This document shows, one piece after another, positions 24,884 through 34,989 of a stretch of 64,000 nt of DNA. Every line of letters begins with the position of its first letter. Position 1 is the first letter of the stretch. Position numbers and translations under genes: made by a program. Below the pieces are notes generated by a model, which did not search any database, was not told where the DNA came from, and worked only from the letters and a program-made list of their open reading frames with translations. The stretch covers positions 248,001 to 312,000 of the forward strand of contig JADDOH010002261.1 of NCBI GenBank assembly GCA_016648135.1, in the 5' to 3' direction. This stretch comes from Agrypnia vestita. Its lineage: Eukaryota; Arthropoda; Insecta; Trichoptera; Phryganeidae.

Positions 24884-26889
24884 TTAATTAATCATCCCTC
24901 TGGAGACCAAATGAAGTAGTTGTGTCCTTAGAGCATACTTTCATAAATTAACATTGTTAAACAAATTAATTTCGTCAGTTTCTAATAAATTAATTATTTG
25001 TATTTTCACGTAATCCGTGTAAAAAATAATTTTTTTTAAATTTTTTTTTTTTTATTTATTTTTTTACTTTTTATTTTTTTATTTTTTTTTATTTATTAGA
25101 GACACTAACAGGATAATGGGTACATGACACTCAGATAATAAACATTATAGTGAAGACTATGCCCATTATCCCAATTACAAGTGTCTTCGGCACGCTCTAG
25201 TAACATGTATTTTTGTAATTAATTTATTTCACATGTACATTTATGTATATTATATATTTGTGTTTGAGTGTAGTGCGATTAGTATTTAATGGATCTATAG
25301 GTTCATGTCGTCGTTTAGAAAATGGTTTGAATTAAGTAAGTTTAATATTTCACCAGTAGATGAGAGATTTTCATAATCACGCAATATGAGTAGTAAAATA
25401 TAAAATTATAACAAAACCAACGTACCTAGGGAAAATACGGTTTATAATTTTTCCAATTTAATGATTATCGCGTATAAACTCTACTACGTTAACGCTACTA
25501 AGTTCTTCAATAATATAATAAAATTAATTATTTTTCTCTGAACAGCATCGCAGTGCGCTATCATTTTCATCAACACTCGTTTAGGACTAACAATATAAAA
25601 ATTCCCCAGGCATTCCTGCTTCAAGCCGACCAGGTCAAATTATAGCGTATACAAATAAAAAAATTAAAAAGTGCCTGTCAGTTTTAAAAACTAATAGTTA
25701 ATAGAAAGTAGATTATTAATTCTGCCACGGGCAGGCTCTGAATATTTTCTCTATAAAAGCAAAATTTTAAAGTTTTGACAGTTTAACAAATACTTTTAAT
25801 TAAACGGGTAAACGTCATAAAAACTGTTTGTTTGAAAAATTATGAGCTACGTTAAAACAGTAATTAACTAGTTGAGATAAAATTTTATTTGCGTACAATT
25901 TTCTAAATATAATTTTGTGATATATAAAACAAAATTTTAAACACTTACTCCTTCTCCTCCTGCATTATCTATACAATTGATATTGTCTACCGCGTTAGAT
26001 ATCATCACTTTGTTGACTGCGGCAAAAAAAAAAACAAAGAAGAAGACTCCTCCAAAGTTTTTGCTATCACTAGATGGTAGAAGTGGAAGGAATCGCACTT
26101 AATGGAGGATTTTATAGCACCCTATGTAAATTGGAAATTACTACAAAGGTTTGGGATAATTTACAAGATTCTGGAAGCATCGCGAAAATCGGGTCTTATA
26201 AATACGCAGTGGAATCGTGCTGAAAATACTGTTGTTTTGACAAGTAAGACGAGTCTATAGAGTGGTGAACCCATAACGTCGCTAGTGGGGTACTTAGTGT
26301 GGAGTTTTCTAGTGCGAACGTGAGCGAATTAAGCAGCGTGCATCAGTAGGTATACTAGACAAAAAAATTTCAGGAGTGACAATTATTGCGAACAATGAAA
26401 TTGGTGTGAATTTAAGAACAGTGTTCCGATTAAAATTGTATCTACTGACTTTGGTGAATAAATAAAAAATTTTAACTGAAATGAATGGGTGTGTTCAATG
26501 ACTAGATAAATACGCCCATTCGTAAAATATTTATGTGTTTGCAGTATATAAGTGTGTGCGTGTATGTGTGTGTGTTTGTGTGTGACAAAAGCAAATGCAG
26601 GATCGATGGACAGAGATACAGGATGGCAAGTAATACTCAAGATTTTACAAGCGTTGGTTTCTTACTTTTATTTATTTTTATTTAAAATATGACAGCGATC
26701 TGAAAGGTCTACGGATAACATTTAACATACATCAATATAAAAATATTATTTATTTATATATTTATTTATTTAACGCCCTTATGGGCTTTTACAATATACA
26801 GAATATTTAAAAAAAAAATAACATAAGACAGTTAAAATAATAATAATAATAAATAATACAATTAAAAGTTACAATAATAATAGTTAAAA

Positions 26890-26920
<31 letters not shown>

Positions 26921-26984
26921 CAGAAAAACATAAGAAAAACATAAAAACATAAGATAATATAATAAATAAATGATAATATAATAA
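24884..26984. other. AT-rich spacer with simple repeats
   Basis: Contains poly-T/A tracts at 25021-25095, the dispersed repeat at 25157-25215 (see 17576-17625), TG-rich microsatellite at 26555-26583 and (TAA)n runs at about 26837-26920. An ATTTATTTATTTAACGCCC-type string near 26760 looks like the A/T-rich end of a retroposon. No gene is recognised. Confidence 0.55.
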
Positions 26985-27212
26985 ACTAACTAACTAACTT
27001 ACCATCACGCCATTTCCCCGCAGGGGTAGGCAGAGTGGATTGAACACTCTTCTATCCTGGCACACTACTATTACATCGGCCACATTTCTCTTCTCTTCAT
27101 ACATCTTCTCATACTTGTTCTACGGATGTTGCGGCTTTTAACGGGGCCATCCTCAAACACTTGTTGTATCTGATCGCGCCAGGTCTTTCGCGGATGCCCT
27201 CCATTCCTGTTT
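26985..27212 (-). pseudogene. Non-LTR retrotransposon 3' end (same family as 21905-22335)
   Basis: The reverse complement aligns with 22125-22335 over its whole length, beginning in the GRPRKTW region and passing the RCM and TLPTP segments. It ends in a GTTAGTTAGTTAGTT tail, preserved at 26985-27001 on the plus strand as AACTAACTAACTAACTT. Substitutions and stops make it non-coding. Truncation at the 5' side is typical of LINE insertions. Confidence 0.75.
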
Positions 27213-27264
27213 GATAATATAATAACGACACAAAATAAATTTATTAAAGAGAAAGAAACAACTG

Positions 27265-27380
27265 TTCGACGCGGAAAATAATGCTTAGAGCGTTGGCGGC
27301 GGTCGGCAGAAGAATGGTTGAGAGTGCCGGTTCACGCCGCGACATCGTCGCCCTCGTCTGGCCTCCTATTGGCCAGTGAT
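27265..27380. promoter_or_regulatory. GC-rich patch with an inverted CCAAT box
   Basis: A GC-rich stretch (GGCGGCGGTCGGC, CGCCGCGACATCGTCGCC) ends with ATTGG at 27368-27372. It is isolated in AT-rich DNA. No TATA box or gene was seen. A promoter, an exon or a conserved noncoding block are all possible. Confidence 0.25.
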
Positions 27381-27502
27381 GGTATTATTCTGTGACACAC
27401 TAAACATTCTTTCAGATTTGTATCTCATTGCGTCGATGATTAGCAACTGTTTTTTTGCAATTCGACCGGTAACCATCGGTACTAGACAAAAAAAATATTT
27501 TT

Positions 27503-27780
27503 AATGTTTATAGCGTTAAATTTGGGGCAAGACATAATTATTATTAATTATGTCTAAACACAAAGTAAATTAAAAACTTTGTTTTAACCACTTGGAGTAG
27601 TAACTATATGTCTACCGTTTCCTGCACCTTCGTAAGGACGGATGTATACTAACTATCCATTACTTATTTTAGTATACAAATTAATTTTTGCAACCGTTAG
27701 ACCCAAGTTACCCCAAGTGGTTAATTTAATACAAAGTTTTTAATTAATTAGAATTAAGCATTTATATCTTAGTTATTAAT
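27503..27780 (-). mobile_element. Family B inverted-repeat element, decayed copy (B3)
   Basis: Outer inverted repeats (a 27574-27598 block with AACTTTG and AACCACTTGG, and its complement at 27712-27750) flank a module that aligns with 30941-31030 and 32084-32140. The hammerhead-like core at 27610-27641 on the minus strand is mutated: CUGAUGA reads CUUACGA, although GAAAC is kept. A 10-bp palindrome (GACATAATTA) lies at 27531-27554. Confidence 0.65.
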
Positions 27781-27839
27781 TATCTACACAATCTGATACA
27801 AATTCCAATTAACTGTACTGAAAATAAACGGTTAAAAGA

Positions 27840-27972
27840 ACGGTTTAACCATCACTACTATTGGCTGATTCGATGGCGATCGATCGCATCTCGAGCTCCG
27901 ATTGGTGGATTTGTTGCGCACGGCTTGACGGCGTCCGGCAGGGATCCTCCGCGACTTTAATTAATTGTAAGT
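27840..27972. promoter_or_regulatory. GC-rich patch with two CCAAT boxes and a splice-donor-like site
   Basis: ATTGG occurs at 27860-27864 and 27901-27905 within GC-rich sequence (GATGGCGATCGATCGCATC). The sequence GTAAGT at 27967-27972 would fit a 5' splice donor. A first noncoding exon of a host gene is possible, but no TATA or initiator was identified. Confidence 0.25.
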
Positions 27973-28154
27973 GTTTCATTTGCCTCCCACAGCCACAACC
28001 CCGCGATAATATATATGTTTTTTAATATAAAAATATTAATATATAATAAATGGTTTAGTTTTAGAGAAGCACTGTTTTGTGGTAAAACCGACTCTGCCGT
28101 GATATATATGAATTTGAATACGCGACACCGTGGAGCCGGTAACTTGTGTAATAT

Positions 28155-28349
28155 TTGACAGCCAACTACCAGACGAAGAGTCGAGAGTGTGAGAAAGCAT
28201 TTCCAAATGAAATTCATAATAAAATCTGCTCCCGCTGCATGACAGGTTACGCGGCGCGCTGCCGGGACAGACGGGAGAACTTTCGGGAACGCGGATCCGG
28301 TGGCTGCCTTCTACTTACACGGGGTCCAGCGGAAAAATGGTCAATTTGA
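28155..28349 (+). other. GC-richer open frame of 64 codons, unassigned
   Basis: The frame contains CEKAFPNEIHNKICSRCMTG and an arginine-rich run, in a patch of higher GC than its flanks. An almost equally long frame is open on the other strand, so coding status is doubtful. No family recognised. Confidence 0.2.
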
Positions 28350-28773
28350 AAATGTTTTTTTTTTGTAACATCTTTACGCTCGGTTTGTGGGACAAATTTC
28401 GTGGATGCGACGGAGACATGTAGTAGAAGGTAGGAATGAAAAAATGTTCCAATTTCGAATTCATTAATTTTATTCAGCAGATTCAACTTTAGTCAAAATT
28501 AGTTTTCTTATATCTCAGCATATTAAAAAAAATTGTTTGACAAAAATAATGTACAACAAACATATCGTCCCTTTGAAGGTTAAACTGACTGCAGTATTGA
28601 CCAAAATGAGTTAGAAAATACAAACATTCATATTTTTCCACCTCTTTTCCAGGTGAAAAACTAACCCATAAAAGCCAAGTTTTTAGTATAGGTACTCCCT
28701 TTCTCATTTATTTTGTTTCCAATTTGATATTTTATCAACATATAGCCGACTAATCGGTCCCATGGCTCGAGTC

Positions 28774-29056
28774 AGACTAGTTGAAACAGGCGCCTTCTCC
28801 ACGCGTCGGGCTTCTTTCTCATTTGTATGCAAATTTCGAAAAATCCAAAATTATACTATAATAATTAAATTTTCTTAAACGAAAAAAAATTGTTAGATCA
28901 TTTTTATCGTTGCCACGAGTCTACCTGCAAAGTTTTAGCTCGATTGGATCACGGGAAAGGGGTTAAACATTGATTCAAAGTTTTTTCGGCAGACAAGCAG
29001 ACAAACCGACAAGCAGAGGCTACGAGTTAACAGAAAGGGAGTAAAAATCAGTAAAC
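28774..29056 (+). repeat. 280-bp dispersed repeat, inverted pair with 50718-51005
   Basis: Aligns along its length with the reverse complement of 50718-51005. Shared blocks include CACGCGTCGGGCT, TTTCGAAAAATCCAAAATTAT, AGATCATTTTTATC, CGCCACGAGTCT or its variant, and TTTTTTCGGCAGACAAG. Neither copy has an ORF. The CAGACAAGCAGACAAAC-type end resembles terminal sequences of many insect retroposons. Family unassigned. Confidence 0.8.
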
Positions 29057-29127
29057 GAATAATCCGTGTCTATTTATTGTTATTTAATGGTAAAATTCAA
29101 AATTTTAACATCTTCAATGAATTGAAT

Positions 29128-29195
29128 ATCGCATGTTGAATGCTTAAACCTTATTATCTCAAAACTATTTCAACATCACTTAGTGAGTTTTACCT
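29128..29195 (+). repeat. Dispersed repeat, pair with 8018-8090
   Basis: Ends in the same CACTTAGTGAGTTTTACCT block as 8072-8090. It lies about 70 bp after the 28774-29056 repeat; that adjacency is not repeated at the 50.7-kb copy. Confidence 0.6.
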
Positions 29196-29199
29196 TGTG

Positions 29200-30894
29200 A
29201 AATAATTTTATTCTAAATGAAGCGATTATATAATACCTATTAAGGAAAAATATAAATAAAATCAGTTGTTCATTTGTCATACACTTTTCAAATACCTATA
29301 AGGCTGTTTTATGCGATATATGTATTCACACGTATGTACACCTACCTATCTTTTTAGTTCGAAGCCATTTTTGGGTTTTCTCATGCGATTTAAAGGTTTT
29401 TTCTGAGAGTATGGATAAATTTATTATTTTGCAAATTATGATGTGTAACATCTTTATGTTCGGTTCGTGGGAAGCCGTAGACTTCTTTACCAACCGACAG
29501 CGAAACGAACGAAGCTTTACTGAGAAAAGATTTTCCACATCGTCTGCGTTTACTTTAAGACTCGCTCAATTTTGTTTACTTACTTTATTGTGGTGTAATA
29601 CCTAATAATAATAATAATTTAGAATGTCCATCGTAACTTTAACTAAAATTCAATAGCTTATCTCATTATTTAATAAAATGACAACAATCCGTTTTCGAAA
29701 ATAGTACGATTTGAAAAATGAAAAATAAAACGAAAACATTTATTTTATGCATTTCTAATAAAATATTAGGTAAATCAAAAAAAAAAGATTTATTTATTTA
29801 TTACAGTTTAATGAAAATTACAACTAATAAGTGCATCCATTACTACATCGCATATGTCGTTGGTATTAATCGTTAACTAAAATATATAATTTTCTCTGTA
29901 ACAATGTCCGTCACTAACGCTACCAAATTGCACAAATGATGATGAGGTATACAAAATGAGGCACAAAAAAGTATAATTCTCTACGTTACAATATCCTTCA
30001 AATAATAATGAGGTGTAATGAGGTATAAGAAGCATAAAAAGCATAATTCTTCATTTAAAATTATCCATCATCTACGTTATCAAGATGCTACGCTACTCTA
30101 GATAGCGCTGTTCTCACAGTTTTAACTGGCGGACGAAATATATAATAAAAGTACGTCATTATTGACGTGTTAAATATAGATAGTTATAATTATATTTTAT
30201 TACCATTGAATAAGCTGAAGCTGGAAAATGAATAGCAATAAAGTACCTACTTAATATGAAAATAAATTTAAAAGATAACTACATATTTGTAAAACGGACC
30301 TAGTTATTTATAATATTCAATTTACTATTAACACTTTTTCTTCTTTCCAAAATTTCTAATTTATCTACAAAACTAAAAAATAAACTATAAAAATTAGTTA
30401 TGTGATTCTGTATAATTTGTATGTAAAATTTATATACTCTTATTAATATCAAAATAATGATCCATAGCCAAAAGATGGTAAGAAAGTTCAGAATTATTAT
30501 TGCTATTTAAACATCTTTAAATAGCAATAATTTGCTAATAATGCTATTTAAACACCATAACCTTAACTCTAACTTCAAAATTTCAACATTTTTTTCCTAT
30601 ATAAAAATAATCACAATCATTACAAATCAATTTATAAACATCAGATTTTTTTTAAATGATCCTTATCATAATCATTTAATATGCATTTTTTAAATTTATT
30701 ATTAGCAAAGAAAGCTGGTTGAATGACATTTGGGATTCTTAAACTATTTAATTAGAAATTTCATTATTTATAAATACAAATTTTCTGACAAAGGGGCTAT
30801 GTGCTATGAAACATGTTGATATTTTTCAATACACAAGTGGTAAAAACTAAGTATATTTTTATTAATTATATAAATAATGTCACCAAAAAATATT
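29200..30894. other. AT-rich spacer
   Basis: No gene is recognised. A block at 29440-29478 (TGTAACATCTTTATGTTCGG) resembles 28360-28392. Imperfect internal duplications with AATGAGG and GCATAATTCTTC lie at about 29935-30065. Confidence 0.5.
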
Positions 30895-31045
30895 ATTAAT
30901 TTTAATTAAAAAAACTTTAACCACTTCACTAGTTACTCTACGTCTTCCGGTTTCGACACCACTGTATCTTCATCAGGACGGACGCAAACTAACTATCCAT
31001 TACTTATTCTAGCAAACAAATTAATTTTTAAACAGGAGTTTCTTG
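30895..31045 (-). mobile_element. Family B element, copy B1
   Basis: Aligns with 27575-27690 and 32048-32140: AACTTT, TTAACCACTT, the hammerhead-like module, then ACTAACTATCCATTACTTAT, which is also present in B3. Only the left inverted repeat was seen. Confidence 0.7.
30941..30980 (-). ncRNA. Hammerhead-ribozyme-like motif (family B, copy B1)
   Basis: Read 5'-3' on the minus strand: CGUC (stem I), CUGAUGA (30976-30970), one A, stem II GAUAC with GUGUC around AGUG (5 pairs including a G-U), GAAAC (30954-30950), CGGAA, then GACG, which pairs with the initial CGUC. All conserved core bases are present except that position 16.1, normally U, is A. Cleavage is therefore doubtful for this copy. 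The sister copy B2 has the U. Confidence 0.5.
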
Positions 31046-31974
31046 CTTCGAAATGGCAGATTTTCAAAAGCTTAAAACATCAAAATTCAGTATGGAATCT
31101 AGAGAATAAGAAAAAAAAATTCTTACAATCTGTCGAAATTTACCTTAATCCTTTGAAAGGAATCATTTTATTTATTTATTTTATTTGAGTTTCGTTCATA
31201 CCCAATTCATCTGCGATTATTGTTACTTTTTTATCAATAATTATGTTAATTTTTTATGCTTGTACAAGAAAAATTATCACATTTTTTTAAATGTTAATAA
31301 CACATTACTTTCATGTGTGTCCATAGAACAAATAACATTAAAAACATTGTCGGTCGCTTTTAAAAAGGGACTATATTAGTCCCAACCTTCGCAATTTCTA
31401 CAATCTTACAGACGACTGTATATTGTCTGGTGCATTTGGATGCTGCGGCAAGTAGAAGATGATGCGGGGAGATGAAGAAAGGAAATGTGCGGTGTAACGT
31501 GTGGAATGGGGTGTGTAATACGCCCCCTTACCTGCGAATTGCACCACTAGCTAGTCTGGTAATGAGATATTCCATTCTGCAACTCACTTGCTTAGAGCAA
31601 CGATGTCAAAAATATTTTTGGGGTAATTTTATTTAATACTACCTAGTTCTATCCCGTTTCTCGCATGATTTAGATGTATATTAATCTCATAGAATATTTT
31701 ACTAAAAATGCTGACCTTTTAAAAATTTAAATTAAAAAAAGATTGTTTCTTATTTATAATAACATATTAATTAAAAAATATGGAACAAACAATATGGCAT
31801 TTAAACATATTTTTGACAGTTGAATGGATATTTAAAAGTACCTTGCTCACGATGTAATTTTTTTTGTGAAGTGAAAGTAATCCCATCGACCTAGAAATTC
31901 CCGACAAAATAAGTTGTAGTATATATAAGGACACCGACCATACTTCTTAGGTATTGTTAATGTGCCTATAGATA

Positions 31975-32195
31975 ACATTTGTAATGTTTATAGTGTTAAC
32001 TTTGGATATAATTATTCGTATTTTAAATAAAAAAAAATAAAAAATTTAACAACTTTGTATTAACCACTTAACTAGTAACTGTACGTCTACCGGTTTTGAT
32101 ACCACTGTATCTTCATCAGGACGGACACATCCTGTTCTAGCTAAGTGGTTAATACAAAGTTGTTTAGTTAAAATTAATACCTATAGACATTAATA
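31975..32195 (-). mobile_element. Family B element, best-preserved copy (B2)
   Basis: A perfect 23-bp inverted repeat (32048-32070 and 32142-32164, containing ACTTTGTATTAACCACTTA) brackets a hammerhead-like module. The left flank GTTTATAG-GTTAA also occurs in B3 at 27505. There is no ORF. Confidence 0.75.
32084..32123 (-). ncRNA. Hammerhead-ribozyme-like motif (family B, copy B2)
   Basis: Minus strand, 5'-3': CGUC, CUGAUGA (32119-32113), one A, stem II GAUAC/GUAUC around AGUG (5 perfect pairs), then AAAA where GAAA is expected, a palindromic ACCGGU, A as the cleavage-site base (triplet GUA), and GACG pairing with CGUC. The only core defect is G12 to A. Combining B1 and B2 gives a complete consensus core. 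Confidence 0.5.
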
Positions 32196-34435
32196 TTAAA
32201 GAGCGCTTTGAATGCTGTAAATTCTTCAGTTTACCAGCTTCTCCGGGTTGTCTCTGCAGGCGATGTATCCAAAAATCATAGAATGCATCTCAGACAATAG
32301 AGTAAAAAATAACAAATTAAAGCTACAGTAACAAATCAAAAAACAAAGTAAAAAATCAACAAAAAGTAAAAAAAAAACACATTAGAAGTGAGTGCAATTA
32401 ATATTTATCTTAGTAAAAAGAATTTTAAAAAAATTGTGTAGATCGTTTGATAGTGAGGAACGAACCGAATGAAGAAAGATTGGTATGATGTGATTAGTGT
32501 AGATGTGTTAGAGATAAAGGACATCTGTAAAACTAATCCTTGCATCTTATCATCAGTAACTAATCCGCAAAAAATGATGTCATGGAATGCGATATAAGCA
32601 AATAATACGTAAAGGTAGTTAATTACATTAAAGTTTTGTTTTATGAGCTGAACGTCTTCTTTAAGTGCTGTTTTGTAGGTGGTGGAACTATCGATAAACA
32701 CAATAAAAAAATATTACGATATTATTTTTTGTAAGCACGTTTGAGTGTGAAATTGTAATTTAAAAAAAAATATTATTTCCTTTTTTAAATCAAATTTATT
32801 AATTGAAATCATACATTTCTTAGTTTCCGTTTATCGCCAGTTGATTGATATAAGACTTTTTGAGTATCGTGAAACCAATAGGCAGTGATTTTGTTATCTC
32901 CCGATTGTTATTTTTTTATGAATAAGTAATTTTATGAATAAAATTATTTTTTCATGCATGGCGTTTAATGGAGAATTTTAACAATAAAAACAAAATAAGA
33001 TTCGTTTTGTTAAAAAAATAAAATATTTCTAAAGTAACTAAAATTTCCGGTTATCAGTTAATAATGATAACATATTGTAAAAATTAAAGTACATTAGAGA
33101 AAGAATATTTGATTCGATTATCAATCTGCTTTGAGTTATACAAATCTGGATAAGTCGTATGTGTACGAGACTTTTTGCTGCACTGCATTTCGTTACATGG
33201 TTAAAACCTTCGAGTATATACAAACTATATACTCGAAGGTTTAAACGGTCAGATAAACGAACAGGTGAATACAAGAATTACCAGATCAGAAAATCCTTTT
33301 TTGTTTTTTTTGGTACACAAACACAAAATATACACTAGTAATTAAATTGAAAAAAAAAACAATGAATTTTTATTGGAGATATATTTGTGGGGTATAAAAG
33401 CAAAGACTTAGAAGATTACAAATTTATAATGTACTGAATTCCATATGTCATAGGATACACACTATACACAGCCTATAAAATTTGATTTTGGAAAGGATAG
33501 ATACATAAAATTCAGAATTCAGTACATTTTAAATTGCTAATCCTTGGTGATTTTTATAAATTGCTGTCATTATTTTCAAATCCCACATAATTCTCCAAAA
33601 TCCGTATTTTTGTTTTTATTTAGTGAGAAAAAAACTAGTATTTTTTGGTATTTTGGATAACGTGTCATGTGGTGTTAAGTCACATAAGAAAGTGTTTAAA
33701 AATATTCATATTGTAGAAACACCGAAAAATTAAGATGTTAATAATATGAACAAGATCATCATTTAATTTATTAATAGTTTTGGAATATTTATTACAAGCC
33801 TTGTGACAAAAAATTATATCATTTAATAGATAGAAAGTAGGCCAAAGTAGGTACATAGAAAAAAAAAAGATGTAAATAATGTGAACAAATTTTACCATTT
33901 ATAAGCTGTAATAAAAAATTATATGATTTAATCAAATTAAATTCATTTCAAAAAGGGAATCATTATTCCCTCCTCCGCTCCTGGTAATTTTCCCAGACGC
34001 CAGTGAATTCGTGTTCCCGTATCAATGTTTCCTTCGGTCTATTTCACAAGTCGTTGTATACATCTTCGCTCTGTACCTGTTCCAGACGTATCCTGTTTCC
34101 CCGGCACCATCAGACCATTTTAAATAAGCTCTGCATATGGAGTGCATTTGCATGTCAAGCGAGAATGAATTTTCAAAAAAAAAACTTCATAAAAAGTAAC
34201 ACAGAGGCAAAATTATTGAAATAATAAAGGATTCGGGTAGAGCCTAGTTTTATAAGTAAGAATTTACATAGTATATAAAAACTTAATATGTGTAATATGA
34301 AAATAAAACTGAAATGTTTAATTTTTGTAAATAATGCAAATAAATAACATTGAAATTGCATTATTTCAAGATGATAAGATAAAAAAATATTGGACCATAG
34401 CCTTGTTAACCTTTCATCAAAAAAATGATTTTATT
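32196..34435. other. AT-rich spacer
   Basis: No gene is recognised; contains the hairpin at 33204-33242 and chance ORFs only. Confidence 0.55.
33204..33242. repeat. Perfect 17-bp inverted repeat, 5-nt loop
   Basis: AAACCTTCGAGTATATA at 33204-33220 is exactly complementary to 33226-33242 around CAAAC. No similar sequence was noticed elsewhere in the window. Confidence 0.9.
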
Positions 34436-34550
34436 ATTTATTTTGCTGAAGTTCTTGATTAATTTGATTGATTATGTGTAATCAAATGTCATTTTTTTTA
34501 AAATGACAATCTACAAAGTTGCTCAACCAATGGAAAAAATATTATAAATT
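34436..34550 (+). repeat. Fragment related to the family C region
   Basis: TTGCTGAAGTTCTTGA and a later AATGTCA...CAAAGTTGCTCAACCAATGGA-like portion resemble 39643-39660 and 39856-39890 near the family C element. It is diverged and has no hammerhead core. Confidence 0.4.
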
Positions 34551-34834
34551 ATTGTGTAAAAGTGCTAAAAATTTAAAAATCATTAATCATCACGCATGAC
34601 AGCATAAAGACGTGTAAGATGCGTGACTGCGCGGCCGCTACTAAAGAGCGAATCTCCAAGCAGCCGATGCTAGCGCCTTGCGCAGTACTCCCTGCGCACC
34701 ACGCACAGAACTCCCCGTATCACCCCTTCTGACACCTATTGAAAAATTAATGTCAGCTTCTTCGATAAAACATTTTATTTTCTTGTTTCACAAAATTAGA
34801 CGAAATATCAAGTCAATTTACAGTACCGGACAGG

Positions 34835-34985
34835 AAAGGTTAAGAGCTTCAATAGTCAAAGAGCGTGCAAAAGAAGATATATGAAAATGGACGAGGCAAG
34901 AGTGGAGCCCTAGGAAAGAGCGTTCTATCCGCTTTTCTAATAGTCACGGAAAATTAGCGTGATGTTATGTTAGTAAGTTAGTTTT
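34835..34985 (+). pseudogene. Non-LTR retrotransposon 3' end (same family as 21905-22335)
   Basis: Reads RACKRRYMKMDEARVEP, matching RACMRRCMNVAEAKVV of the 22.2-kb copy, then decays through GCGTGATG and ends in a TTAGTAAGTTAG tail. A more GC-rich stretch (34600-34720) precedes it; whether that is part of the element is unclear. Confidence 0.6.
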
Positions 34986-34989
34986 TCTT

